Part shown: positions 55,140-64,000 of the stretch, in pieces
Position numbering within the stretch: position 1 is the first letter of the stretch
How the letters are laid out: each line of letters begins with the position of its first letter
Assembly: GCA_030849465.1 (NCBI GenBank)
Contig: JARVLF010000012.1
Coordinates: 372,001 to 436,000 of the forward strand
DNA length: 64,000 nucleotides
Direction: 5' to 3'
Source: Moesziomyces globuligerus
Lineage: Eukaryota > Basidiomycota > Ustilaginomycetes > Ustilaginales > Ustilaginaceae
The notes under the pieces: model-generated
What the model was told of the DNA's origin: nothing
The model's input: the letters and a program-made list of their open reading frames with translations, nothing else
The model's database searches: none
Translations under genes and position numbers: made by a program

Positions 55140-58100
55140 ATGGCGAGCAGCGTCGTTGCCACAGCAGGCAGGTCGCTAGGCAGCCGACACAACTCGCACT
55201 CCAACCTCGTCCGCGACGACAGCGTCTCGGACTGGCTCGCCGCTTCGCACGACAACACTCCCATCGCCACCACCCTCCCGCGCGACGCCAGCTTCGCCAG
55301 CCTCACCGACGGCTTCGACATCGTTTCGCCCACCACCCTCAGCTGGTCTCAGCCCGCAGATGATAAGCTCGCACGGCTCAACAACGCAGACGACTACCTC
55401 TCCCACCTCGCAGAGCATTCTATCGGTACGTACATCCTCTCACCTTCTTCGAGCGCTGTGGTCGACGCAGTGAGCCATGGACTGACATCTTGACATATTG
55501 GGATACTAGATCTCAAGGCGACGCTTACGGAGACATTGCATGTCGACGACTTCTTCAATGACACGGCCTCGGCGTCCAGCAGTCCGTACACGGGACCCAC
55601 GATCAACTTGCCTGGCTGGAACCACGGGCCGGAAGTGATGGGTGGGCTGATCGACTCGGACGTCGACTCGCCCGAGGGCATCTGGTACGGCCAGACCCAG
55701 GCGATCACCACCAGGTCGGCGCGCAGAGGCGTCAACCTGCCGAGCTTCGCCATCAGCATCGACCAGGCGGATGAGCTCGACTCGCCCGGCGGTCTCGGCG
55801 CCGGACCGGACGAGCTCCTGGCTGCCTCTCCCACCGGCAGTCAGGGTCCCGGTCTGCTGGGTGCGCCCTCGCGTACGCTGCGTTCGTGCATCAGTGCGCC
55901 GCTGCTCCAGCGCGAGGATCCCGTGCTGGAGGCCGCGGGCTCGCAGACCCTCATCAACGACTACCTCATCGACGTCGGCTTCCCGCACGAACGCATCCCC
56001 GGCGAAAACGCCCTCGGCCTCGAGCTCGGCGCCCGAGCAACCACCGCCAGCAGCCCCGCCAACGATGTTCCCGGCCACCTGGACCGCGCCGTCGCCGACG
56101 GCAACAAGGAGACCGTCCCCCTGACCGAGCTTGCTGGCAACGCGAGCGTGGCTCAGTCGTCGGCGCTCTTCCAGCGCCGCGCGGTGCAGCGCGATCTCGC
56201 CGTCCCTGCGCCTGTCGCTGTGCCGGCGGTCGTGGAGGGCGACCAGACCATCGAGGTGGCTCCAGGACGCACCGTGACGCTCAACAATCCGGCCGAGTCG
56301 ACGCTCGATCCAGAAAAGATGACCGACGAACAGCGCAGGAGGCTCGCACAGCTACACCAGATCCACGTCGCCCAGCAGGCTGCCAGGCTCGGCGTCTACC
56401 AGGACTTTGTCACGCCGAGTCAGCAGTTTGCCGGTCAGGAGGCGAGCGAGCGCGCCGCCAAGGCGGTGCAGGCCGCGCTCATGTACGGCATGGAGGGCAA
56501 CTCTCCACGTAAGCTCAGCATGGGCTCGACAGGATTGCTGACACCCGTCACGCCGCAGCATCCGCTCCAGCCCGGGCCAGGTACGGCCGGAGCCTACCAG
56601 CATGGAGTCCAAGGCTACCTGCCCGGACACATGCAGGGATATGCTGGATTCGACCCGAGAGTGCCGGGCATGCCACTGTCGGCCGACTCGGCGAGCTTTG
56701 CGCCCTCGATCCAGAGCCAGTTCTCCAACCTCCACCTGGCACAGCAACAGGCGGGAGCCCGGCAGGCGCAGCAGGGTGTCTTTACGCCGCAGTTCCTGCA
56801 CCAGAACGACGCAACGCTGTTCGCGGGCCAGGCAGCGATGGGATCGCAAGACCTCGCCGGGTATACCTCCGTCTACCCGCCGCCAAGGCATAACAGCATC
56901 AGCGGGCCGTCGGGAGGTGACAGGAGCATGCATGCTCTCACGCTCAATCCGAGCGGTATGGTGGGCGCCACGAGCCAGTTTGGCGCCACGGGCACCGAGC
57001 AGATGCTGCTGCCGCCACGCCGCGGAAGTCATGCTGTGCTGCGGACCACCGAGTCGTCGCCCTCGCTCGCCTCGCAGATCGCAGCCAACCCGATGCAGCT
57101 GCAGAACCCGTTCGTGCAGCAGGGACCTGCGACGCTCGAGCCTGCCAAGCTGCTCGGTGACGCCGGAATGGTGCCGCCACCTGCGGCCACGCCGCGCTCG
57201 GCGCCAGCTGATGCCTCGCGCGAGCAGTTTGCGCTGCAGCAGAGACGCATGCGCCAGCTGCAGCAGCAACAGCTCCAGCTGCTGCAGATGCAGAACCAGG
57301 CGTATGCCAACAACGCAGCCAAAGCAGGGCCCTCGAGCATGACGACGCGCAACGTGCCCAGCACGCTCGCAGCGCCGCTCAGCCCACCGAGGTCGCCGGC
57401 CAAGATGAAGTCGACGCCGCATCTGCGCAGTCCGCTAGCGGGGACGAGCGGGTTGCTTCCGTCGCCCGCAAAGCCGCTCGCGCCCGGACTACGCAAGATC
57501 GCCTCGAACCGACGCATCACGACGACGGGCAGCGCGTCCAGCTCGTCGGCGAGCTCGTCGACCTCGACGAGCGGTGGAGTGCTCCGCAGCAAAGGCAGTA
57601 TCCTCGGAGGCTCGGGAGGATTTACGCTCGAGTTGACGACGTCGGCCTCGCCTACGCGCGCGCGGACGATTTCGCACCAGAGCGCCAGTTCGAGCCGCTC
57701 GCACTCGAGCCCGGGCAAGAGCAAATCGCCCACGCCCGGAGCCGGACCTGCGCCGAGCTTCTCGCAGCTCTCGTTTGTCAACTACGGCATGAACGATGCC
57801 GACGAGATCTGCTCTGCAGTCGCGCCGAGCGGCAGCTACAAGGTCCCACTCCGCGGATTCGGTGCCTCGTCCGGCGAGGAGGACGAGTTCGACGACGATG
57901 CGAGCTCCGTCCGCACGCGTACGATGAGCAACGTCACCGGAATCACCGCCATGGCCGCATCGGACGACGACGACTTTGACATGACCAGCCCCGCCTCGAA
58001 CAGCGGCGCACCACCAAGCCCCACCAAGCGCCTCCGGAAGAACTCGAGCAAACCCTCGATGAACATCGCAGGTGCTTCCGCCAGCCCGCTCCGCTCCAAA

Positions 58101-58220
58101 CGAAGCATGGCCAACATCGGATCGTCCAGGATGACCTGGGATCTCAACTTGAACCGATCGCCCAGGAAGGCAAAGTCTTCCATCCTCAGCCCCGTGTCTA
58201 GCGCCGGCAGCGGCGAGTAG
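55140..58220 (+). CDS. Low-complexity protein of 998 residues, function unknown
   Basis: Exon 1 is 55140-55425, the intron 55426-55509 (84 bp, GTACGT...CTGAC...ACTAG) and exon 2 55510-58220. The start is in a CACCATGG context. The N-terminal 100 residues contain an acidic/aromatic block (LNNADDYLSHLAEHSIDLKATLTETLHVDDFFND). A hydrophilic helix MTDEQRRRLAQLHQIHVAQQAARLGVYQDF lies near residue 370. A Gln-rich segment (RRMRQLQQQQLQLLQMQNQA) is near residue 675. The C-terminal third is Ser/Thr/Pro-rich with many SP sites, an acidic patch (GEEDEFDDDASS) and a final block SRMTWDLNLNRSPRKAKSS. It looks like a nuclear or signalling regulator; I do not recognise the family. Confidence 0.82.
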
Positions 58221-58558
58221 AGTTGAATCCCCCTTTTTGGTGCTTCTTTTTTTTGTGCATTTTCGAGCTACTTTTTTCACGGGCCCTCAGAATCTCTTTC
58301 ACTGTTATCCTCACCTAGCCCTTCCCTATCCCCTGCAGCTGTAACTTGCCCGCACTTTCTCCTTCGTCATTCAATACCCATTGCTTAGCTTATCTTCCGA
58401 TTTCTGTGCTGCATGCTTGAAGGAGGAGGCTGTACGAATACCAGGCCTGAGCCGGAAAGCCATAGTCAAGCGACACACGTGAGTCGGGGTTTCGATCGCA
58501 TTGGCAGCGTTGCTAGAATTACAGTGCGTGGGGACTTATTTGAAGTGGATGCGGGGAA
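58221..58558. other. Convergent 3' intergenic region
   Basis: A 338-bp gap between two convergent genes with several T-runs (58240-58275); probably both 3' UTRs. No gene is seen. Confidence 0.5.
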
Positions 58559-59650
58559 TCAGGGGGCGACGCGGACGACCATCTTGCCGACGTTCTTGCC
58601 GGCAAAGAGGTCGTTGAGGGCCTTGGGGGCCTCCTCGAGACTCTGACCGTTGGCGCGAGCGGTGGCGTCGAGCTGATCGCCGACGATGTGGAATTTGCGG
58701 GCGAGCTTGCCCTCCTTCATCCAGCGGCTCATGTTGGCCTCGGCCTCCGGGTAGCGCTTGAGGTAGTCAAAGACGATGAAGCCCTGAAGCTTGATGCGCA
58801 TGGCGATGATGGTCTGGTAGTTCTTGAGGCCGTCGGGCTTGGGGTTGTTGTAGTCCGAGATGGCACCGCAGAGCGCGATGCGGCCGTGCGGCTTCATGCA
58901 GAGCAGCGACATGTCGAGGATGGAGCCGCCGACGTTCTCAAAGATGGCGTCGATGTAGCCGTACTTGTTGATGACGAGGTCGCGGTAGGTCTGACGGAAG
59001 TCGGGAGCCTTGTAGTTGAGCGCCTCGTCGGCGCCGAGCGACTTCTTGAGCCACTCGCACTTGTCGTCAGCACCTGCGACGGCGATGACCTTGGCGCCCT
59101 TGAGCTTGGCGAGCTGCACAGCCACGGTGCCGACGGAACCGGCGGCGCCGGTGATGACGACGACATCGTCTTTCTTGACCGCAGCCACATCCTCGATACC
59201 CCAGTAGGCAGTCTGGCCGGACAAGCCGAGCGGGCCGAGGAAGTCGAGGAGCGAGCCGCCGTCGGAGATGGTGCGCTTCTCGACGGTCTTGCCGGGGAGG
59301 CGGGCGTACTGCTGCCAGCCGAAGTGTCCGCTGACCTGGTCGCCTTTGGCGAGGCCGGAGAACTTGGAGGCGACGACGACACCGACACCACCGGCGCGCA
59401 TCACCTCGCCGATCTGGACGGGGGGCAGGTAGGAGCGCGCATCACGCAGCCAGCCGCGCATGGCGGGGTCGAGCGAGACATAATCGACGCGGACGAGCAC
59501 CTCGCCGTCCTGCAGCTCGGCCTCGGTGGGCACGGGCGCGGTGCGCTTCTCGTAGGTGGAGTCGGCGGCGCCGAGCGTGTCCTTGATGGCGGCGGTGGGG
59601 CGCTCGCGCAGGACGATCTGCGTCTGCTGGGAGGGAATGGAGAACGACAT
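58559..59650 (-). CDS. Zinc-independent MDR-family NADP(H) reductase
   Basis: Single-exon protein of 363 residues. It has the layout of the medium-chain reductase group of alkenal/prostaglandin reductases and curcumin reductase: DYVSLDPAMRGWL near residue 55, VGVVVASKFSGLAKGDQVSGHFGWQQYA, then the nucleotide-binding fold VVITGAAGSVGTVAVQLAKLKGAKVIAVAG, and IDAIFENVGGSILD followed by GRIALCGAISDYN. The catalytic-zinc ligands of true alcohol dehydrogenases are absent. A role in reducing reactive alkenals or other double bonds is likely; the substrate is unknown. It is divergent from UPF2. Confidence 0.9.
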   Translation of the reverse strand: MSFSIPSQQTQIVLRERPTAAIKDTLGAADSTYEKRTAPVPTEAELQDGEVLVRVDYVSLDPAMRGWLRDARSYLPPVQIGEVMRAGGVGVVVASKFSGLAKGDQVSGHFGWQQYARLPGKTVEKRTISDGGSLLDFLGPLGLSGQTAYWGIEDVAAVKKDDVVVITGAAGSVGTVAVQLAKLKGAKVIAVAGADDKCEWLKKSLGADEALNYKAPDFRQTYRDLVINKYGYIDAIFENVGGSILDMSLLCMKPHGRIALCGAISDYNNPKPDGLKNYQTIIAMRIKLQGFIVFDYLKRYPEAEANMSRWMKEGKLARKFHIVGDQLDATARANGQSLEEAPKALNDLFAGKNVGKMVVRVAP

Positions 59651-60327
59651 GATGAAGCTGAATGCGTACAGGCAAGAGGCGGTATGAGGAGGGGAAGCCG
59701 GAAGAGACTCGACCGGAGAGGCTTTATAAGGAGCCTCACAGCCAGCAGGAGGCAGCAGCAATGCATGCGGCTATACTGTGGAGCTTGTCCCGTGCGTGGT
59801 GCCGCGTCAAGCCTAGGTCCACGGAGCTCTCGTGGGCGTTTGGCACGACGCATGGCCTCCCGCCGCTACAGTACTCTGCACATGGGCCGCACGGAGATAG
59901 ACCGGCTCAACATGGATTCGAAGATTGACAGACAGTCGGCCTTGGCATCCTCATGCACTGCAGTACAGTAGTCTGGGGCTGGAAGGCGTGGACGGTTCGG
60001 AACTTTGGTAGGAAGATGCGATTTTTTGGGCCGGTGAGCGCATCTGGGACCGGCAGTGGAGCACAGAGAGCCGGTTAAAGCTCTGGCCGAAATTTGCGCT
60101 CTGCCGAGGGAAAATGGATCAGTCGCGCTGACACACCGGCTGCCGTCACGCTTGGCCACTGGGACTGCGACTGCGCCACATGGCATGCCCGAGCCGGTCA
60201 ATTTCGAAGGAAGTGCTTGCTGTGAGATCGACCCGAGCGTGCGACTTGAGCAGCAACAGGTCGACGCTCTAACACGAATGGAAAATGGACCCTGAATCCC
60301 CAGCTCGCGCCGCCGCTGGAAAACTCG
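59651..60327. promoter_or_regulatory. Divergent promoter MDR reductase / UPF2 with upstream ATGs
   Basis: A 677-bp region. A GTACAGTA octamer is at 59963-59970. Two out-of-frame ATGs precede the UPF2 start: 60278 opens a five-codon frame, and 60285 opens a 97-codon frame that runs past the UPF2 start. Confidence 0.45.
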
Positions 60328-63300
60328 ATGGAGTGCACGCACCTCGTGCAGTTGCAACCTTCTCGCCCAACCCCATCCTCAGCCAACCTGCAGTTTACGG
60401 CCGTCGAGCAGCAGCAGCGACACATCCATCTCGACCACAAAACCTCGCGGCAGGACTTGACGAGCGTATGGTGCTCATCAGAAGGTCGCAACACCCGCCT
60501 CATGGTCGCTGCCGCTCGTGCGCTGGCCTCATCCAGCGCAGCCTCTGGCTCCGCCGCCGCTCCTGCCCCCAAGGATGACTCGCAAGCGCAGGCTCTGCAC
60601 CGCGAGCGCGACCGCAAGCGCCGTCAGCTCCGCACCGCCAATCTAGCCGTGTGGTCTGCTGGCCCCGCTCCAACCGCAAAGTCGCTCGACTCCAACCTCA
60701 AGAAGAACACCGCCTTTGTCAAGCGCGCCAAACAGAGCATCGGTCACGATGCACGAGACCAGCTGCTCAAGGACCTGCCCCAGCTCAACCTCGAAAAGTA
60801 CCTCCAGGAGCTCATACAGGCCGTTTCCGAGGGCCTCACTCGCTGCATCAACCCCAAAGATTGCTTGGCGGCCACCGAGATCATCTCCGCCTTTCACGCC
60901 CGTTTCGGTCCAAACGCTTTCAGCGTACCCCTCACCGCAGCACTCGACCAGGCCCTTGCACCACCCAACAAGACTGCATACCAAACCTTCTCGCCAGAGC
61001 ACAGGGAGAGGGACGAGGCGGCTAGAATCGCGCGCCAGAAGCCCTTGCTCCGCGTCACCGCCGAGCTCGCGCTCGTCGATGCCGTCGGTCATACCCGCGA
61101 CACTCCTTCTGGCAGCGATTGGCTCTTCGACCTCATCAAGAACCTTCTGGCTACAGACAAAGAACATGCAAATGTGCCGCTCGTCATCTCTGTCCTCAAA
61201 GGTCTCGGTCAGACCCTTCTACCCCCTGCAGCAATCCTAGACTCGGCCACTGACGCCGATGCGCTCCTTGCCAACAGGGCCAGTGACGCGCTCACCCTCG
61301 GCGATGCCATAGATGCCTCTCTCATCGACACACTTGATCCGTCTTCGATGCCACTCATTTCTCCAGACATGCAGGCCAAATTCCGCAAGCTGTTCGAGAC
61401 CTACTTCCAGACCCTCGCCCGCCGCGTGCTCAAGGAACACCAGCGGCTGCAGGATCAGGATCGCAAGAACCACGAGGCCTACATCCGCTCCGGCGAGATC
61501 TTTGAAGATCGCCAGCAAAACTACGAGCGTATGACAAAGAGCTTCGAGCGCGTGCGTGACTGGGCGCGCATCCTCTCGGACCTCCTTGGCGTCGACATGC
61601 CGAACCTCGAGTCCTCTGCCTCGGCCAGCACGGCTGTAGGCTTGGGCGTCAATCTCGACTCCAAATCCGCCTTTGAACGTGCAGACGAAGAATTCGCGAC
61701 AGACCAGAGCCCCTGGGAGGACCAGGACTCGCAGAAGTTCTACGAGGACCTGCTCGACCTCGGCGACATCATTCCGCCCTCCATCTTGGCACAGACCACC
61801 GGCATCAGTCATACGGCCTCGAGTAGCATCGAGAAGCAGGATGCCGCAGAGGATGATACAAGTCGTGGCGAAGACGAAAAGGCTTCAACGGCAGCCAGCA
61901 CGCCCCAGCTTGATGCGGATGTCGGCGACGAGGCCATGAATGCGGGTCCAGCGGCTCAGCTCGCCACGCTCATGGCCAAGCTGCCGGACATGACGAATCG
62001 CAGCATGATCGACAGCGCTGCGGTCGACTTCGCTTTCATCGCCACCAAGCCAGCACGCAGGAAGCTCGTCAAGCATCTGGCCTCGCTGCCGCGCCACCGC
62101 GTCGATCTCGCACCCTACTATGCACGACTCGCGGCTACGCTGAGCCGCTACATGCCCGACATCGGCGCCGGCCTGACGGCGCTGCTCGAAGATGAGTTTC
62201 GCTATCTGCAGCGCAAGAAAAACGTCGACCTCACCGAGACCCGCGCCAAGAACGCACGCTTCCTCTCGGAGCTCACCAAGTTCAAGCTCACGCCGACGCA
62301 CGCCATCCTGCACTGCTTCAAGACGTGTCTTGAGGACTTTGCCGGGCCCAACATCGAGATGCTCGCCTCGCTCCTCGAGGGCTGCGGCCGCTACCTCCTG
62401 CGCACCGAGGAGACATCCGCGCGCATGCGAGGCATGCTCGAGATGCTCAGGCGCAAGCGCGCCGCCGCCAACCTCGACTCACGGCAGCTGTTGCTGCTCA
62501 ACAACGCCTACTATCAGTGCAATCCTCCGAAGCGCAAGGCCATCGAGCAGAAGGTGCGCACGCCCATGGAGCTCTACATCCGTCATCTCGTCTACCACGT
62601 GCTTGCAAAAAAGACCGTCGATACGGTGGTGCTGCAGCTACGCAAGCTGGCCTGGGACGATGCGGACGTGTATGGATGGCTCAAGGATGCCTTTACGCGC
62701 GCGTGGCGCATCCGCTATTCCAACATCCATCTGCTAGCCATCCTTACATACGATCTGGAGCGTTTCCATCCGGCGTTCTCAGTCGATGTGATCGATCAGG
62801 TCCTTGAGAACATCCGCATCGGCATGGAGGAGAACATCTTCAAGCACAACCAGCGCCGAGTGGCCACGGCGTGCTATCTCGGTGAGCTGTACAACTACCG
62901 CCTCGTCAACAGTGGCATCGTCTTCGAGCAGCTCTGGTCGCTCGCTACGTTTGGCCATCCCAGAGGCCGGCCGTGGCCCGGTCAGGTCGCACCGCTCGAT
63001 GCGCCAGATGACTACTTCCGCATTCGCCTCATCTGTACGCTGCTCGACACGTGCGGCGTGTGCTTCGACCGCGGCGCGCTGCGCAAGAAGTTGGACGACT
63101 TCCTGGTGTTCCTCAACTTTTACGTGCTTTGCAAGCAGCAGCCGCTGCCGATGGACGTGCAGTTCATGCTTACAGAGACGCTCGAAACGCTGCGTCCGGA
63201 GCTCAAATTCAAGGACGTCTTTGCCGAGGCGGCGGCGGCGTTGGACGAGATGATGGCAGCAAATCGACAGGGCAGTCCGCAGGTGGAAGCGGAGGAGGAG

Positions 63301-64000
63301 AGCGATGGGAATAGCTCGGACGCACAGCGACAGGGCAGCCGTGCAGATGCACGCGAAGCAGACGGCCCGCGAGGAGCCACTGAGAAGCGCAAGAGGAAGA
63401 AGGCTCGCACCCAGGCCGACGATGTGTCTGACAGCGACTCGACCGACTCGTCCGAGTCATCTTCATCCGACGAAGACTCTTCTGGGTCGTCGGCGTCGTC
63501 TTCGTCGGACGGCTCGGACGAGTCGGACAGCGATGAGTCCGACGCGGACTCTTCTGACGACGACGGCGATTCGGACGACGACGAGGCAGCCGCCAGTCGT
63601 CATCTTTTGGACGAAGAGCTTGCGCTGCGCAAGGAGGCGGACGACGAGTTCGACCGCGAACTTGCCCGCATGATGGTCGGCTCGAGCACGGCCGCCGCTC
63701 CAGCGCCTCAGCCGGCGCCAAGCTCGAACTCGCGCGGGCCCCAAACACTATTTTCCCGAGCCACGCTTCCATCTGGTAGCGCAGGCTTTGGTCACGGCCA
63801 CGCGTATGCATCTGGGTCCAACCTGTCCGAGATCGGGCTGCCGGTCAAGAAGAAGGCCTCTGAACACGAGATCAGCGGCGAGGCGGAGCAGACGTCGCAC
63901 ATGAAGTTTTCGCTGCTCTCCAAGAAGGGCTCCAAACAGGTGACGCACGAGGTGCACGTGCCCACGACGGCATCGATCGCGATCAACACGCGCTCCAAGC
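60328..64000 (+). CDS. UPF2: Nonsense-mediated decay factor Upf2/Nmd2, 3' end cut by window
   Basis: Scaffold linking Upf1 and Upf3 in nonsense-mediated mRNA decay. The frame is open from ATG 60328 (in-frame stop upstream) to the window edge, at least 1224 residues. A shorter start at 60502 (MVAAARALASSS) is possible. The first MIF4G domain starts near residue 118 (LDSNLKKNTAFVKRAKQ...LNLEKYLQELIQAVSEGL). The second is at about 545-735 (VDFAFIATKPARRKLVKHL...MPDIGAGL) and the third at about 740-970 (RTPMELYIRHLVYHVL, IHLLAILTYDLERFHP, RRVATACYLGELYNYRLV). An Asp/Ser acidic tract spans about 1030-1090. EADDEFDRELARMMVGSS and FSLLSKKGSKQVTHEVHVP mark the start of the Upf1-binding region. Only the last part of that region is missing. 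Confidence 0.95.
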   Translation, partial: MECTHLVQLQPSRPTPSSANLQFTAVEQQQRHIHLDHKTSRQDLTSVWCSSEGRNTRLMVAAARALASSSAASGSAAAPAPKDDSQAQALHRERDRKRRQLRTANLAVWSAGPAPTAKSLDSNLKKNTAFVKRAKQSIGHDARDQLLKDLPQLNLEKYLQELIQAVSEGLTRCINPKDCLAATEIISAFHARFGPNAFSVPLTAALDQALAPPNKTAYQTFSPEHRERDEAARIARQKPLLRVTAELALVDAVGHTRDTPSGSDWLFDLIKNLLATDKEHANVPLVISVLKGLGQTLLPPAAILDSATDADALLANRASDALTLGDAIDASLIDTLDPSSMPLISPDMQAKFRKLFETYFQTLARRVLKEHQRLQDQDRKNHEAYIRSGEIFEDRQQNYERMTKSFERVRDWARILSDLLGVDMPNLESSASASTAVGLGVNLDSKSAFERADEEFATDQSPWEDQDSQKFYEDLLDLGDIIPPSILAQTTGISHTASSSIEKQDAAEDDTSRGEDEKASTAASTPQLDADVGDEAMNAGPAAQLATLMAKLPDMTNRSMIDSAAVDFAFIATKPARRKLVKHLASLPRHRVDLAPYYARLAATLSRYMPDIGAGLTALLEDEFRYLQRKKNVDLTETRAKNARFLSELTKFKLTPTHAILHCFKTCLEDFAGPNIEMLASLLEGCGRYLLRTEETSARMRGMLEMLRRKRAAANLDSRQLLLLNNAYYQCNPPKRKAIEQKVRTPMELYIRHLVYHVLAKKTVDTVVLQLRKLAWDDADVYGWLKDAFTRAWRIRYSNIHLLAILTYDLERFHPAFSVDVIDQVLENIRIGMEENIFKHNQRRVATACYLGELYNYRLVNSGIVFEQLWSLATFGHPRGRPWPGQVAPLDAPDDYFRIRLICTLLDTCGVCFDRGALRKKLDDFLVFLNFYVLCKQQPLPMDVQFMLTETLETLRPELKFKDVFAEAAAALDEMMAANRQGSPQVEAEEESDGNSSDAQRQGSRADAREADGPRGATEKRKRKKARTQADDVSDSDSTDSSESSSSDEDSSGSSASSSSDGSDESDSDESDADSSDDDGDSDDDEAAASRHLLDEELALRKEADDEFDRELARMMVGSSTAAAPAPQPAPSSNSRGPQTLFSRATLPSGSAGFGHGHAYASGSNLSEIGLPVKKKASEHEISGEAEQTSHMKFSLLSKKGSKQVTHEVHVPTTASIAINTRSK

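Overview
The window is nuclear DNA of a basidiomycete fungus, most likely a smut (Ustilaginales). It is GC-rich, most genes have one to four exons, and the introns are short (about 70-100 bp) with GTAAGT/GTACGT-type donors and a CTGAC/CTGAT branch point. The recognisable proteins are fungal: a Ura2-type CPSase-ATCase fusion with a dead dihydroorotase domain, an Sfp1-like zinc-finger protein, a Rua1-C-terminal-domain protein and a fungal complex I 9.5 kDa subunit. I cannot name the species. No transposon, CRISPR array, rRNA gene or virus-derived gene was recognised.

Layout. 0-14.3 kb is a dense housekeeping block: PAM16 (mitochondrial import motor), cytosolic methionyl-tRNA synthetase, an F-box protein (minus strand), ribosomal protein uL14/RPL23 with a 499-bp intron, a second F-box-like protein and a 1113-residue glutamine-rich protein of unknown function. 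A tRNA-Asp(GTC) gene with a 14-nt intron follows on the minus strand. From 14.6 to about 23 kb there is no gene I can support. This stretch ends in a 1,029-bp segment without a single ATG that leads into the Sfp1-like gene. 26-30 kb holds ornithine carbamoyltransferase, a PLP aminotransferase and a BAR-domain protein. 31.7-36 kb holds a two-module membrane protein and the Rua1-domain protein. 36-37.8 kb is ambiguous. 37.8-40.4 kb holds the divergent CMS1 (90S pre-ribosome) and an ING-family PHD protein. 42-49 kb is the large URA2 gene. 49.8-52 kb holds a Sec14-like lipid-transfer protein and the complex I 9.5 kDa subunit. 55-58.2 kb is a 998-residue low-complexity protein, 58.5-59.7 kb an MDR-family reductase, and 60.3 kb to the window edge is UPF2, cut off at its C terminus.

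Themes. Two carbamoyl-phosphate-consuming enzymes lie in one window: Arg3-type OTC and the ATCase domain of Ura2. Ribosome production and its control recur: RPL23, MetRS, CMS1 and Sfp1-like. Several genes have long ATG-free upstream leaders (Sfp1-like 1,029 bp, URA2 627 bp, the 998-residue gene 593 bp, RPL23 500 bp), which suggests long mRNA leaders under selection against upstream start codons. The UPF2 leader, in contrast, carries short upstream ORFs. All gene models are read by eye from splice consensus, phase continuity and protein families; no database search was run.
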